Assembly: GCA_937924855.1 (NCBI GenBank)
Contig: CALEYQ010000043.1
Span: forward strand, 1-64,000
Length of the DNA stretch: 64,000 bases
From: an uncultured Bacteroidota bacterium
GTDB taxonomy: Bacteria; Bacteroidota; Bacteroidia; JADZBD01
Reading direction: 5' to 3'
Shown here: in pieces, positions 53,755 through 63,127 of the stretch
Numbering within the stretch: position 1 is the stretch's first letter
How the letters are laid out: each line of letters opens with the position of its first letter
Notes under the pieces: generated by a model
Seen by the model: the letters and a program-made list of their open reading frames with translations, nothing else
The model's database searches: none
Told to the model about the DNA's origin: nothing
Position numbers and translations under genes: made by a program

Positions 53755-55056
53755 ATGTCACTGGCAATTCAGCTTTTGCTCTCCCTTTCCCTCCTCATCG
53801 TTCTCCATGAGCTGGGCCATTTTATCCCTGCCCGCCTTTTTAAAACCCGCGTAGAAAAATTTTATCTTTTTTTCGACCCCTGGTTTTCCCTGTTTAAAGT
53901 TAAAAAGGGAGGAACCGAATACGGAATAGGCTGGCTGCCACTTGGCGGCTACGTGAAAATAAGCGGGATGATCGACGAGAGTATGGACAAGGAGCAAATG
54001 AAAAAACCTCCTCAGCCCTGGGAGTTCCGCTCCAAGCCTGCCTGGCAAAGGCTTATCATTATGACCGGCGGCGTTATTGTAAATCTGCTCCTGGGCGTGA
54101 TTATTTATGCCATGGTGCTTTTCACCTGGGGCAAAGAAACCCTGCCTCCGGAAAACGCAACTTATGGAATCGCATGCGATTCCCTCGCCCTTGAAATTGG
54201 ATTTAAAAACGGCGACAAGATTGTTTCCGCCGATGGAGAGCCCATTAAACACCTCGCAAGACTGCCAATTCACATTATCCTCGATGGGGCCAAAACAATC
54301 GAAGTAATCCGCGACGGAAAACCCCATCAAATACAAATTCTTCCCCAGCATGTAAGCCGCCTGATACAGGTAAACAAAAAAGGTCCGTTTGTAGTGGCGC
54401 GTTTCCCTGCTGAGATAGACTCCCTTTTGCCGGGATACAACGCCGAAAAAGCCGGTCTGCAAAAAGGCGATCTTATTATTGCGGTTGACTCCACCCCTAC
54501 CCCTTACTATCAGGATGTGGCCAGGCTCATTCATAAAAACAAGGGAAAGGAAGTTTCTTTTACGCTGGTGAGAAATAACGACACACTTCAAAAATCTGTT
54601 TTCGTAAATCCCGACAGCCTTACCGGGTTCAAACCCAACGAGGAAAAGTACCTGAAGTATCAGAAAGTTACATACTCCTTCTGGGGCTCCTTCCCTGCGG
54701 GCATTGAAGAGGGATTGGATAAAATCCGCCTTCAGGTAAAACAAATTGTAGTGTTGTTTACCGTTGATGAAGCTTATAAAAGCCTGGGAGGGTTTTACTC
54801 CTTTGCCCAGGTGTTTGACCCCAATTGGAACTGGCAGGTTTTCTGGACCTTCACTGCTTTTCTCTCTATAGTACTTGCCTTCATGAACATTTTACCCATT
54901 CCCGCCCTAGACGGCGGGCATGTTATGTTCCTTCTTTATGAAATTATTACCGGGCGAAAACCCAATGAAAAATTCATGGAATATGCCCAGTATGCCGGAA
55001 TGCTCTTGTTGCTGGCTTTAATGCTCTATGCAAACACAGACTGGTTCCGGCGCTGA
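53755..55056 (+). CDS. rseP: Site-2 zinc metalloprotease RseP family
   Basis: The 433-residue intramembrane protease has HELGH at residues 18-22 in TM1 and the third metal ligand in the LDGGH motif near the C-terminus (PIPALDGGH). Two PDZ domains lie between: NGDKIVSADG near 140-150 and KGDLIIAVDSTP near 240. It cleaves anti-sigma factors and signal peptide remnants inside the membrane. The unusual length of the TM1-PDZ linker (KVKKGGTEYGIGWLPLGGYVKI) is normal for Bacteroidota RseP. Confidence 0.95.
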   Translation: MSLAIQLLLSLSLLIVLHELGHFIPARLFKTRVEKFYLFFDPWFSLFKVKKGGTEYGIGWLPLGGYVKISGMIDESMDKEQMKKPPQPWEFRSKPAWQRLIIMTGGVIVNLLLGVIIYAMVLFTWGKETLPPENATYGIACDSLALEIGFKNGDKIVSADGEPIKHLARLPIHIILDGAKTIEVIRDGKPHQIQILPQHVSRLIQVNKKGPFVVARFPAEIDSLLPGYNAEKAGLQKGDLIIAVDSTPTPYYQDVARLIHKNKGKEVSFTLVRNNDTLQKSVFVNPDSLTGFKPNEEKYLKYQKVTYSFWGSFPAGIEEGLDKIRLQVKQIVVLFTVDEAYKSLGGFYSFAQVFDPNWNWQVFWTFTAFLSIVLAFMNILPIPALDGGHVMFLLYEIITGRKPNEKFMEYAQYAGMLLLLALMLYANTDWFRR

Positions 55057-55091
55057 TTTTTTTTTCAATGCCAAATGCTTAAATTACATCC

Positions 55092-56642
55092 ATGGAAGCC
55101 ACTGCACTAAATCCCAAAATTTCAAGCGCATTAAAAAGTCTGGGACTTGAGGGTTCCTTATACGGCGCTTCAACAGGTCAAAAAAATTTTCCCGGCAAGG
55201 GAAATTCTCTGTCGTCATTTTCTCCGGTAGACGGTTCTTTAATAGCAACCCTTTCCAATGCAAGTCCGGAAGAGTATGAGCAGGTAATGTCTGCTGCCGA
55301 AGAAGGCTTTAAGGCCTGGAGAAAAATTCCTGCCCCTAAGCGGGGAGAAATTGTGCGCCAGATGGGCGACGAACTGCGCAAACACAAAAACGACCTGGGC
55401 TTGCTGGTTTCCTACGAAATGGGGAAAAGCTATCAGGAAGGTTTGGGAGAAGTTCAGGAGATGATCGACATCTGCGATTTTGCCGTAGGCCTTTCACGGC
55501 AACTTTACGGCTTAACCATGCATTCCGAACGACCCAGCCACCGCATGTATGAGCAATGGCATCCTCTTGGAATTGTAGGCGTAATTTCTGCTTTTAATTT
55601 TCCGGTAGCTGTTTGGAGCTGGAACGCCATGATAGCATGGGTCTGCGGAGATGTGGTGGTATGGAAGCCCTCATCCAAAACGCCCTTGTGCGCACTTGCC
55701 TGCCAGAACATTATTCGCTCCGTGCTGAAAAAAAACAATGTTCCGGAAGGCGTTTCCTGTCTGGTTATCGGAAATGCCATGGGCGACCTTATCAACAACG
55801 ATCCGAGAATTCCCCTGGTTTCATTTACCGGCTCTACCCGTATTGGAAAAACAGTGGCCACAGCTGTAGCCGGCCGATTCGGAAGAACAATACTTGAGCT
55901 GGGAGGAAACAATGCCATAATTATTTCCCAGCATGCCGATTTAAATATGGTATTAACCGGGGCTGTTTTTGGTGCGGTGGGAACCGCGGGTCAGCGTTGC
56001 ACAAGCACCCGTCGACTCATTGTACACGAAAGCATTTACGACAAAACGCTTTCGGTATTGAAAAGCGCTTATGCACAATTAAAAGTGGGAGACCCTCTTA
56101 ACGAAAACAATCATGTGGGTCCCCTTATCGATAAAAAGGCGGTTGAGGATTATCTTGGCGCCATTGAAAAAGCCAAAGCCGAAGGAGGAAAAATTATTGT
56201 TGAGGGCGGTGTTCTCACCGGAAAGGGATACGAGTCGGGCTGCTATGTAAAACCCTGTATTATTGAAGCAAAACCAGAATTTAAAATTGTTTGCGAAGAA
56301 ACTTTTGCCCCGGTGCTTTATGTGATGAAATATAAAAACATGGATGAGGCCATTCAAATTCAGAACAATGTGCCTCAGGGGCTTTCCTCCAGCATCTTTA
56401 CCCTTAACATGCGGGAAATGGAGCAGTTCCTGAGCTGCGAAGGAAGCGATTGCGGAATAGCGAACGTTAACATTGGAACATCCGGGGCCGAAATCGGAGG
56501 TGCTTTCGGAGGAGAAAAAGAAACCGGTGGCGGAAGAGAGTCGGGAAGCGACAGCTGGAAAGCATATATGAGAAGACAAACAAACACCATAAATTTCGGA
56601 ACCTCGCTGCCCTTGGCACAGGGGATCAAATTTGAAATCTAA
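55092..56642 (+). CDS. Aldehyde dehydrogenase, ALDH7/aminoadipate-semialdehyde dehydrogenase type
   Basis: The 516-residue enzyme has catalytic C303 in GTAGQRCTSTRR and general base E269 in LELGGNNA. Features of the ALDH7A1/AmaB group are GVISAFNFPVAVWSWNAMIAWVCGD and the ending GAFGGEKETGGGRESGSDSWKAYMRRQTNTINF. It oxidises alpha-aminoadipate semialdehyde in lysine breakdown. It is a single gene followed by a terminator; no other lysine-catabolic genes are seen nearby. Confidence 0.93.
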   Translation: MEATALNPKISSALKSLGLEGSLYGASTGQKNFPGKGNSLSSFSPVDGSLIATLSNASPEEYEQVMSAAEEGFKAWRKIPAPKRGEIVRQMGDELRKHKNDLGLLVSYEMGKSYQEGLGEVQEMIDICDFAVGLSRQLYGLTMHSERPSHRMYEQWHPLGIVGVISAFNFPVAVWSWNAMIAWVCGDVVVWKPSSKTPLCALACQNIIRSVLKKNNVPEGVSCLVIGNAMGDLINNDPRIPLVSFTGSTRIGKTVATAVAGRFGRTILELGGNNAIIISQHADLNMVLTGAVFGAVGTAGQRCTSTRRLIVHESIYDKTLSVLKSAYAQLKVGDPLNENNHVGPLIDKKAVEDYLGAIEKAKAEGGKIIVEGGVLTGKGYESGCYVKPCIIEAKPEFKIVCEETFAPVLYVMKYKNMDEAIQIQNNVPQGLSSSIFTLNMREMEQFLSCEGSDCGIANVNIGTSGAEIGGAFGGEKETGGGRESGSDSWKAYMRRQTNTINFGTSLPLAQGIKFEI

Positions 56643-56664
56643 TAATTCCTTTTACTCTGATTTA

Positions 56665-56696
56665 AGGCCCTGCGGAAAAGCGGGGCTTTTCATTTT
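56665..56696 (+). terminator. Terminator after the aldehyde dehydrogenase gene
   Basis: A ten-base-pair stem (AAGGCCCTGC/GCGGGGCTTT, including two G-T pairs) with loop GGAAAA, then a T-rich tail. Confidence 0.75.
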
Positions 56697-56698
56697 GT

Positions 56699-56706
56699 AT
56701 ATTTGC
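56699..56706 (+). promoter_or_regulatory. Probable -7 box of the enoyl-CoA hydratase gene
   Basis: TATATTTG fits the consensus and lies 21 bases before the ATG, directly after the upstream terminator. Confidence 0.5.
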
Positions 56707-56727
56707 TCTTCATGAAAAACAAATCCC

Positions 56728-57507
56728 ATGGCCTTTAAAAATCTTCTTACTAAAACAGAAAACGGCAATTTCTATATTACGATTAATCGTCCCGATAAAT
56801 TAAATGCGCTTAACCGGGAAACCGTTGCAGAGTTGGGGCAGGCCATTGTGGCCGCCAAAAATGACCCTGATGCCCGTGTGGTAATTATTACGGGAGCGGG
56901 AAACAAATCCTTCGTGGCAGGGGCAGATATAAACGAGTTTGTTGGCCTCAGCCCCAAAGAAGGGATGGAAATGGCAAAAAAAGGACAGGACGTTTTTTCT
57001 CAGTTCGAAACCTGCCCAAAGCCGGTTATTGCCGCCGTAAACGGATTTGCCCTCGGTGGTGGTTGCGAACTGGCCATGGCTTGTCACATTCGTATTGCTG
57101 CTGAAAACGCCCGCTTCGGACAACCGGAAGTTAACCTTGGGCTAATAGCCGGCTACGGAGGCACTCAGCGTCTTACCCAACTCCTTGGAAAGGGTCGTTC
57201 CCTGGAATTTCATCTAACCGCCGATCAGATTCCGGCACAGAAAGCCCTCGAGTTTGGCTTGGTCTCCTATGTAGTTCCCCAGGAGCAATTGCTCGAAGCG
57301 GCCGAAAAACTTGCGGAAAAGCTCAAAGGAAAATCTCCCGCTTCCCTTGCCGGAGTAATTGCTTCGGTCAATGCGTTTTTTAAAGAAGGCCATAAAGGTT
57401 ATGATCGGGAAATTGAGGCGTTTGGAACCTGTTTTGAGACCGACGATTTTGCAGAAGGCGTTTCTGCATTCCGCGAAAAAAGAAACCCGGTATTCAAAGG
57501 AAAATAG
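56728..57507 (+). CDS. Enoyl-CoA hydratase/isomerase (crotonase) family protein
   Basis: The 259-residue protein has the oxyanion-hole segments AGNKSFVAGADINEF and NGFALGGGCELAMACHIRIA and the catalytic Glu pair region (FGQPEVNLGLIAGYGGTQRLTQLLG), with both acids present as in true hydratases. It probably hydrates short trans-2-enoyl-CoAs. Single gene with its own promoter. Confidence 0.92.
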   Translation: MAFKNLLTKTENGNFYITINRPDKLNALNRETVAELGQAIVAAKNDPDARVVIITGAGNKSFVAGADINEFVGLSPKEGMEMAKKGQDVFSQFETCPKPVIAAVNGFALGGGCELAMACHIRIAAENARFGQPEVNLGLIAGYGGTQRLTQLLGKGRSLEFHLTADQIPAQKALEFGLVSYVVPQEQLLEAAEKLAEKLKGKSPASLAGVIASVNAFFKEGHKGYDREIEAFGTCFETDDFAEGVSAFREKRNPVFKGK

Positions 57508-57557
57508 TTTCCTTCGAACCCAAATAATATTTCCGCCTGAAAGCCGCCCTCAAATCA

Positions 57558-59057
57558 TTGCTTGGTCAAACAGCTGTCTATGGCACAAGCACCATTATCG
57601 GGCGATTGCTGAACTATTTACTCGTTCCCCTCTATACCTACCAGTTTACCAACCCGGCAGACTACGGTGTAAACAATGAGTTTTACGCTTACATCTCCTT
57701 TCTGAATATTTTGTTTACCTACGGAATGGAAACCGCATTGTTCAGGTTTTCCAGAACCGAAAGCCGGCCCGAGCCGGTTTATGCAACAGCCGTTACCGCA
57801 CTGGTTGTTTCCTCGGTGCTCTTTGTGGCGCCTGTTTTTCTTTTTCCTGGTGCCTTGTCCGACTTCCTGGGATACCCCGGGAAAAGTGTTTATGTGGTTT
57901 GGGTGGGAATTATTCTGTTTACCGATGCCCTTTGCGCCATTCCCTTTGCGGCGCTCCGGCAGGAAAACCGTGCTCTCCGCTTTGCAGGGTTGAAGTTTGG
58001 AAATATTATTATCAATATTGGTCTGAACCTTTTTTTCATCGGTTACTGTAAAACCCTCTATGAAAAGGTGCTGGCTGGTGAAGAGACCGCGGGGTTTTTT
58101 TCAGGCCTGTATAATCCTGATATAGGTATTGGATATGTTTTCATAAGCAATGGCATTGCCAATCTGGTTACTCTGTTTTTTTTAATGCCTAAAATATACG
58201 CCTCCGGCTTCCGGTTTAACCCTTCTCTTTTCCGCCGGATGTTGAAATACAGCGCCCCCCTCATTGTGGTTGGCCTGGCAGGAATGGTTAACGAAACACT
58301 CGACCGTATTTTAATAAAATATCTGAGTCCCGGCGACCGGGGATTGTCGGAACTGGGAATCTACGGAGCCTGTTATAAAATTCCGGTATTAATGACCATT
58401 TTCATTCAGGCCTTTCGGTATGCCGCAGAGCCATTTTTCTTTTCTTATACCGGAAAAAAGGAAGGTCCGGAAATTTTTTCAATGGTGATGACCTTTTTCG
58501 TGATTGCCGCTTCGGTGGTGTTTTTGGGAACCCTGTTAAATCTATCCTGGATTCAATATTTCATCGGCTCTTCATATCGCGAAGGCTTGCACATCGTTCC
58601 TGTTTTGTTGCTCGCCAACTGGTTTCTGGGAATTTATTACAACATTTCAATCTGGTACAAAATCTCCGGAAAAACCGGCTATGGAGCGCTCATTACCATT
58701 GCAGGGGCTGTTTTGACATTGATCATCAACCTTAGCCTCATTCCTGTTTTCGGGTATGTGGCGGCAGCCTGGGCAACCCTGGTCTGTTATGCCGGCATGA
58801 TGATGCTGGTTTGGCATTTGGGGAATAAACATTTTCCTGTTAATTATGATTCCAAAAGAATTTGGGGATACCTTGTCATATCTGTAGTTTTGTATCTGAT
58901 AAGCTTATTGTTGCCGGAGGGGCCCGGAAAAACCGAATTGATTTTTAAAAACCTCCTTTTGCTGCTCTTTCTGGCAGGAGTTTGGAAATTTGAAAAAACA
59001 AGAGTTTTTGCCCGTTTGAAAAAAACACTGACGCATGATCAAAATAAAAATAATTAA
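57558..59057 (+). CDS. Polysaccharide/oligosaccharide flippase (MOP superfamily)
   Basis: The roughly 499-residue protein has 12-14 TM segments and the flippase start (GQTAVYGTSTIIGRLLNYLLVPLYTYQF). It should move lipid-linked sugars across the inner membrane. No ATG is in frame at the start; TTG at 57558 is chosen, while CTG at 57537 would add KAALKSL and agrees with longer homologues. dut begins inside its last 23 bases. Confidence 0.85.
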   Translation: MLGQTAVYGTSTIIGRLLNYLLVPLYTYQFTNPADYGVNNEFYAYISFLNILFTYGMETALFRFSRTESRPEPVYATAVTALVVSSVLFVAPVFLFPGALSDFLGYPGKSVYVVWVGIILFTDALCAIPFAALRQENRALRFAGLKFGNIIINIGLNLFFIGYCKTLYEKVLAGEETAGFFSGLYNPDIGIGYVFISNGIANLVTLFFLMPKIYASGFRFNPSLFRRMLKYSAPLIVVGLAGMVNETLDRILIKYLSPGDRGLSELGIYGACYKIPVLMTIFIQAFRYAAEPFFFSYTGKKEGPEIFSMVMTFFVIAASVVFLGTLLNLSWIQYFIGSSYREGLHIVPVLLLANWFLGIYYNISIWYKISGKTGYGALITIAGAVLTLIINLSLIPVFGYVAAAWATLVCYAGMMMLVWHLGNKHFPVNYDSKRIWGYLVISVVLYLISLLLPEGPGKTELIFKNLLLLLFLAGVWKFEKTRVFARLKKTLTHDQNKNN

Positions 59058-59472
59058 CCGCTCAGGAAATCCGGCTCCCGAATACGCAACCCCGGGAAGC
59101 GCAGGCATGGACCTCCGGGCAAATCTCGACGCCCCGCTGGTACTAAAACCCATGGAAAGAGCCCTGGTTCCCACCGGCCTTTTTATTGAAATTCCCGCCG
59201 GCTTCGAAGCTCAGATACGACCCCGGAGCGGACTGGCGGCAAAACATGGAATAACCGTGCTGAACAGCCCCGGAACCATTGATTCGGATTATCGCGGTGA
59301 AATAAAAGTAATTCTGGCTAATCTTTCACAGGACCCTTTTGAATTGGCGAATGGCGAGCGGGTGGCTCAAATGGTGCTGGCCCGCCACGAAACAGTAGTT
59401 TGGGAAAATGCAGAGGTTCTTGAAAACACAAGCCGAAGCGAAGGAGGCTTTGGAAGCACCGGGAAAAAATAA
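59035..59472 (+). CDS. dut: dUTP diphosphatase
   Basis: The 145-residue trimeric dUTPase has all five motifs: PGSAGMDLRA, RPRSGLAAKHGI, NSPGTIDSDYRGEI, ERVAQMVL and the C-terminal RSEGGFGSTG arm. It hydrolyses dUTP to dUMP. It overlaps the flippase by 23 bases and lies 24 bases before the nucleotidyltransferase. Confidence 0.97.
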   Translation: MIKIKIINRSGNPAPEYATPGSAGMDLRANLDAPLVLKPMERALVPTGLFIEIPAGFEAQIRPRSGLAAKHGITVLNSPGTIDSDYRGEIKVILANLSQDPFELANGERVAQMVLARHETVVWENAEVLENTSRSEGGFGSTGKK

Positions 59473-59496
59473 ACTGAGAAAACGAAAAACTGCTTT

Positions 59497-60504
59497 ATGA
59501 ATATTGTTGTGCCGATGGCCGGAATGGGCAAAAGAATGAGGCCTCATACCCTAACCACCCCTAAGCCGCTCCTGAAAGTTGCCGGAAAGCCCATGGTTCA
59601 GCGTTTGGTAGAAGACATTGCCAGAGTAACCGATGAAAAAATTGATGAGATCGCATTTGTCGTTGGCCGCTTCGGCGCTGAAGCAGAAAATCATTTGATA
59701 GACGTTGCCCGAAGCCTGGGGGCGAAAGGCAGTATTTATTATCAGGACGAGCCCCTGGGAACCGCTCACGCCATACTTTGTGCTTCTCCCTGCCTGAAGG
59801 GAAAAACCGTGGTTGCTTTCGCCGATACCCTTTTCAAGGCCGATTTTAAAATGGATTCATCTTCACAGGGCACCATCTGGGTTCAAAAAATAGAAAATCC
59901 GGAACAGTTCGGTGTGGTAAAAATTTCAAATGATGGCTTTATTTCAGACTTTGTTGAAAAACCAAAAACTTTTGTTTCCGACCTGGCCATTATTGGAATT
60001 TATTATTTCGCCGACGGGGAAAACCTTAAAAAAGAGTTACAATACCTTATCGACAACAATATTAAAGACAAGGGGGAGTTCCAGTTAACAAACGCCCTGG
60101 AAAACATGAAAAAAAAGGGAATGAAATTTGTGCCGGGAAAGGTAAGCGAATGGCTCGACTGCGGAAACAAAGACGCCACCCTGCATACCAATGCAAGGAT
60201 TCTTGACTTTGTAAAAACCGCCGAAAAGCTGGTTGCCGAAAGCGCTGTTATGAAAGACTCAGAGTTGATTCAACCTTGTTATGTCGGACCCGGAGCCATA
60301 ATCTCCGGCTCTAAAATTGGTCCTAATGTTTCGGTGGGAGCCAATACCAAAATTTCGAACAGCACCATTTCAAATTCCATCGTTGGCGAACAGTGCGTTC
60401 TGGTGGATGCTACCCTTTCGAACTCGATGTTGGGAAATTTTGTTGAATATTCCGGAGCTTGTTCCAACGCAAGCCTGGGCGATTATTGCACACATAAAAA
60501 TTGA
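59497..60504 (+). CDS. Sugar-phosphate nucleotidyltransferase with left-handed beta-helix tail
   Basis: The 335-residue enzyme has the nucleotide-binding loop VVPMAGMGKRMRPHTLTTPKPLL, metal Asp in FADTLF and EWLDCGNKD, and C-terminal hexapeptide repeats (VGPGAIISGSKIGPNVSVGANTKISN). It activates a hexose-1-phosphate as NDP-sugar for surface glycan synthesis; whether it makes GDP-mannose, dTDP-glucose or another product is not decided by the sequence. Confidence 0.9.
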   Translation: MNIVVPMAGMGKRMRPHTLTTPKPLLKVAGKPMVQRLVEDIARVTDEKIDEIAFVVGRFGAEAENHLIDVARSLGAKGSIYYQDEPLGTAHAILCASPCLKGKTVVAFADTLFKADFKMDSSSQGTIWVQKIENPEQFGVVKISNDGFISDFVEKPKTFVSDLAIIGIYYFADGENLKKELQYLIDNNIKDKGEFQLTNALENMKKKGMKFVPGKVSEWLDCGNKDATLHTNARILDFVKTAEKLVAESAVMKDSELIQPCYVGPGAIISGSKIGPNVSVGANTKISNSTISNSIVGEQCVLVDATLSNSMLGNFVEYSGACSNASLGDYCTHKN

Positions 60505-62237
60505 AGTTTTTAACCTATACGCTACTCTTTGCGGCCATACTCTTTGGCGGATCCTGCTCGCTAGGGAAGAAAAAAACAGCCCAAAAAACTCCGGTTAAAA
60601 ATCCTCCAACCGCTTACGACAAAAGAAAGTTCGATTACCTTTTTGTTGAAGGGCTCAAAGAAAAAATGAACGGGAATTATCCCGAAGCCATTGAGCGCTT
60701 TCAAAAATGCATTACGGCCAATGGAGATATTTCTGCCCCCTATTATGAAATTGCCCGCATTTTGCACCAGGTAGGAAAAGATGTAGACGCCATCCCCTAT
60801 GCCAAAAAAGCCTCAGCCCTGGAGCCTGAAAACATGTGGTATCAATTGCTGCTGGCCGAGTGCTATAAAAACATCAGAAAATATTCCGAGGCTGCAGGGG
60901 TTTATAACAAGCTTATCAATAGTCATCCCGAAAAACTAACCCTTTACTACGATCTTGCGTACTTATATATGGCTGCCGGAAAACCGGGCGATGCGGTAGA
61001 CGCTTATAACAAAATAGAGTCGAAAATCGGAATCACGGAAGACATCTCCCTGGCCAAGCAAAAAATCTGGATGCGCAATGCCAATTACAACAAGGCTGCC
61101 GCAGAAGTTCAACAACTCATAAATGCCTTTCCGAAGGAGGCACGTTACTATGTTATCCTTGGAACCGTTTACTCCTCAGCAAAACAAAAAGAAAAGGCGC
61201 TGGAAGCTTATCTGAAGGCAGTGGAAACCGATCCTGAATACGGACAGGCCTATTTATACCTCCACGACCATTACCGTGGCCAGGACAATAAGGAAAAAGC
61301 TTTTGAAGAGCTGAAAAAAGCCTTTCGGAGCCCTTCCGTTTCCGTAGACACAAAAACCAAAATTGTGCTTGCCTATTTCGAGGAAATGGATCTAAATAAA
61401 GAGTTAAAAAAAGATGCCGACACGCTGATTCAGATTATGTTTGAGGTTCATCCCGACGACGCAAGGACACACACCATAAAAGGCGATTTTCTCTACAAGG
61501 AAAAAAAATATGCAGATGCCCGCGAATCGTTTCGTCAGGCGCTTGCTCTTGATAAAAGCCGGTATCCCATCTGGCATCAGGTAATGCTGCTCGATTCCCA
61601 GCTTGATGATTATGCCTCACTTGAAAAAACAGCCAAAGAAGCCCGCGACCTTTTTCCCAACGAGCCCGTGCCTTATCTTTTTTACGGGGCCACCCTCTCG
61701 CAACGAAAAAGTTATGCCGACGCCATTGACGTGTTGAACGAGGGAAGAGTTCTTGTGTTTAACAATCCTGGGCTGCTTTCCCAGTTCTACACCTATCTCG
61801 GCGACGCTTATAATAAGCTGGGCAATCATGTAAAGTCTGACGAAAGTTTCGACAAGGCCCTTGCCCTGGATCCGGAAAATGCTACGGTATTGAACAACTA
61901 TGCTTACTTTCTTTCTTTGCGTGGGGTAAGCCTTGAAAAAGCCCTTAAAATGAGCGAAAAAGCCAATAGAATTTCGCCTGATTCCCCCAGCTTCCAGGAT
62001 ACCCACGGCTGGGTGCTTTTTAAAATGGGAAAGTATTCCGAAGCTAAAAAATGGATTGAAAAAGCCATCGAAGCAGGCGGTGAAAAAAATCCAACGCTGC
62101 TGGAACACATGGGTGATGTTTTGTTCCAACTGGGAGAAAAATCAGAGGCGCTTAAATACTGGGAAAAAGCCCGCGACGCAGGCGGGTCTTCCGATGCGCT
62201 AAAGAAAAAAATCTCCGAAAAAAAGTATTTCGAATGA
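60501..62237 (+). CDS. TPR lipoprotein of the envelope cluster
   Basis: The 578-residue protein has a lipoprotein signal (lipobox FGGSC, C19) and about 12 TPR units from residue 40 onward (YPEAIERFQKC, YSEAAGVYNKL, KEKALEAYLKA, YADARESFRQAL and others). It starts with TTG at 60501, which overlaps the stop of the nucleotidyltransferase gene (TTGA), so translation is coupled. The neighbouring DUF4292 and EnvC-like genes suggest an envelope role. Confidence 0.85.
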   Translation: MKFLTYTLLFAAILFGGSCSLGKKKTAQKTPVKNPPTAYDKRKFDYLFVEGLKEKMNGNYPEAIERFQKCITANGDISAPYYEIARILHQVGKDVDAIPYAKKASALEPENMWYQLLLAECYKNIRKYSEAAGVYNKLINSHPEKLTLYYDLAYLYMAAGKPGDAVDAYNKIESKIGITEDISLAKQKIWMRNANYNKAAAEVQQLINAFPKEARYYVILGTVYSSAKQKEKALEAYLKAVETDPEYGQAYLYLHDHYRGQDNKEKAFEELKKAFRSPSVSVDTKTKIVLAYFEEMDLNKELKKDADTLIQIMFEVHPDDARTHTIKGDFLYKEKKYADARESFRQALALDKSRYPIWHQVMLLDSQLDDYASLEKTAKEARDLFPNEPVPYLFYGATLSQRKSYADAIDVLNEGRVLVFNNPGLLSQFYTYLGDAYNKLGNHVKSDESFDKALALDPENATVLNNYAYFLSLRGVSLEKALKMSEKANRISPDSPSFQDTHGWVLFKMGKYSEAKKWIEKAIEAGGEKNPTLLEHMGDVLFQLGEKSEALKYWEKARDAGGSSDALKKKISEKKYFE

Positions 62238-63127
62238 GTGTGCGAAACCCATTGTTTTTGCTTTTGCTTGTTTCGCTTCCCTTTTTTCTGGATTCCTGCC
62301 GCTCGCGAAGACTGAAAAAAAAGACAACTACTGAGAAAGCGCCCCAGGCCGATTCGCTCGACAAATGCCGGCTTCCGCTTAAGTCATCAAAAGCCCTTTC
62401 CTCTCTGATGAAAAAGCATGAGTTTTCCTTTACAACGCTTTCCGGAAAATTCGATGCCAACCTTACCGTAGATGGCAAAAAAAATGAGTTTTCCGTGGCC
62501 TTCCGGATGCAAAAAGACAGCGTTATCTGGATGTCAATCATCGACCCCTTAATTGGAGCCGTAGAGGCAGCCCGGTTGCTACTTACCCGCGACTCCATAA
62601 AAATGATGGACCGGATAAACAACCGTGCCTTTATCGGTTCCTACGATACTATTTCCTCTCTTTTAAACACCGAAATAGATTTTGAGCTTTTGCAATCCAT
62701 CCTCATTGGAAACAGCGTGGAATTTTATGAGGAAGAAAGCAAACTAAAGCCGGGAGTAGATCGCGGCCATTGCCTTTATATGCTTGGAACCATCCGCAAA
62801 AGGAAAGTCCGAAAAGTTATGGACGGCCATAAGGAGCCGCGCGACCCCGTGCAAAGTATCTGGATCCGGGACGGTTCTTTTAAAATTTCACGCATTTACT
62901 TTACCGACCAGGAAACCAGCCGCACCTTTGATGCACATTACGACAAGTTTGAAAAGGTAGATTCTCTTCTTTTTCCTTTTCAGTCCGTGTTTTTTGCCAA
63001 AGCAAATGCAAACATCGAAATGCGGTTTTCGTATAAACGGGTCAATTCCGGAAAAGAACAAAGCTTCCCTTTTAATATTCCTTCCGGGTATGAAATAATC
63101 CGAAAAAAGGTTCCCAATGGCAAGTAA
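62234..63127 (+). CDS. DUF4292 family lipoprotein
   Basis: The 297-residue protein has a lipoprotein signal (FLDSC, C22) and the DUF4292 fold (FTTLSGKFDANL, KDSVIWMSIIDPLIGAVEAARLLLTRDSIKMMDRINN, IEMRFSYKRV). The shape recalls LolA/LolB-like lipid-binding proteins; this is inference. It overlaps the TPR gene by four bases and the EnvC-like gene by 11. Confidence 0.88.
   Translation: MSVRNPLFLLLLVSLPFFLDSCRSRRLKKKTTTEKAPQADSLDKCRLPLKSSKALSSLMKKHEFSFTTLSGKFDANLTVDGKKNEFSVAFRMQKDSVIWMSIIDPLIGAVEAARLLLTRDSIKMMDRINNRAFIGSYDTISSLLNTEIDFELLQSILIGNSVEFYEEESKLKPGVDRGHCLYMLGTIRKRKVRKVMDGHKEPRDPVQSIWIRDGSFKISRIYFTDQETSRTFDAHYDKFEKVDSLLFPFQSVFFAKANANIEMRFSYKRVNSGKEQSFPFNIPSGYEIIRKKVPNGK

Noticed and set aside
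53758..54744. 328-codon open frame on the minus strand opposite rseP
   Set aside because: It mirrors the RseP coding frame, has no recognisable family or signal, and RseP has complete catalytic motifs on the other strand.
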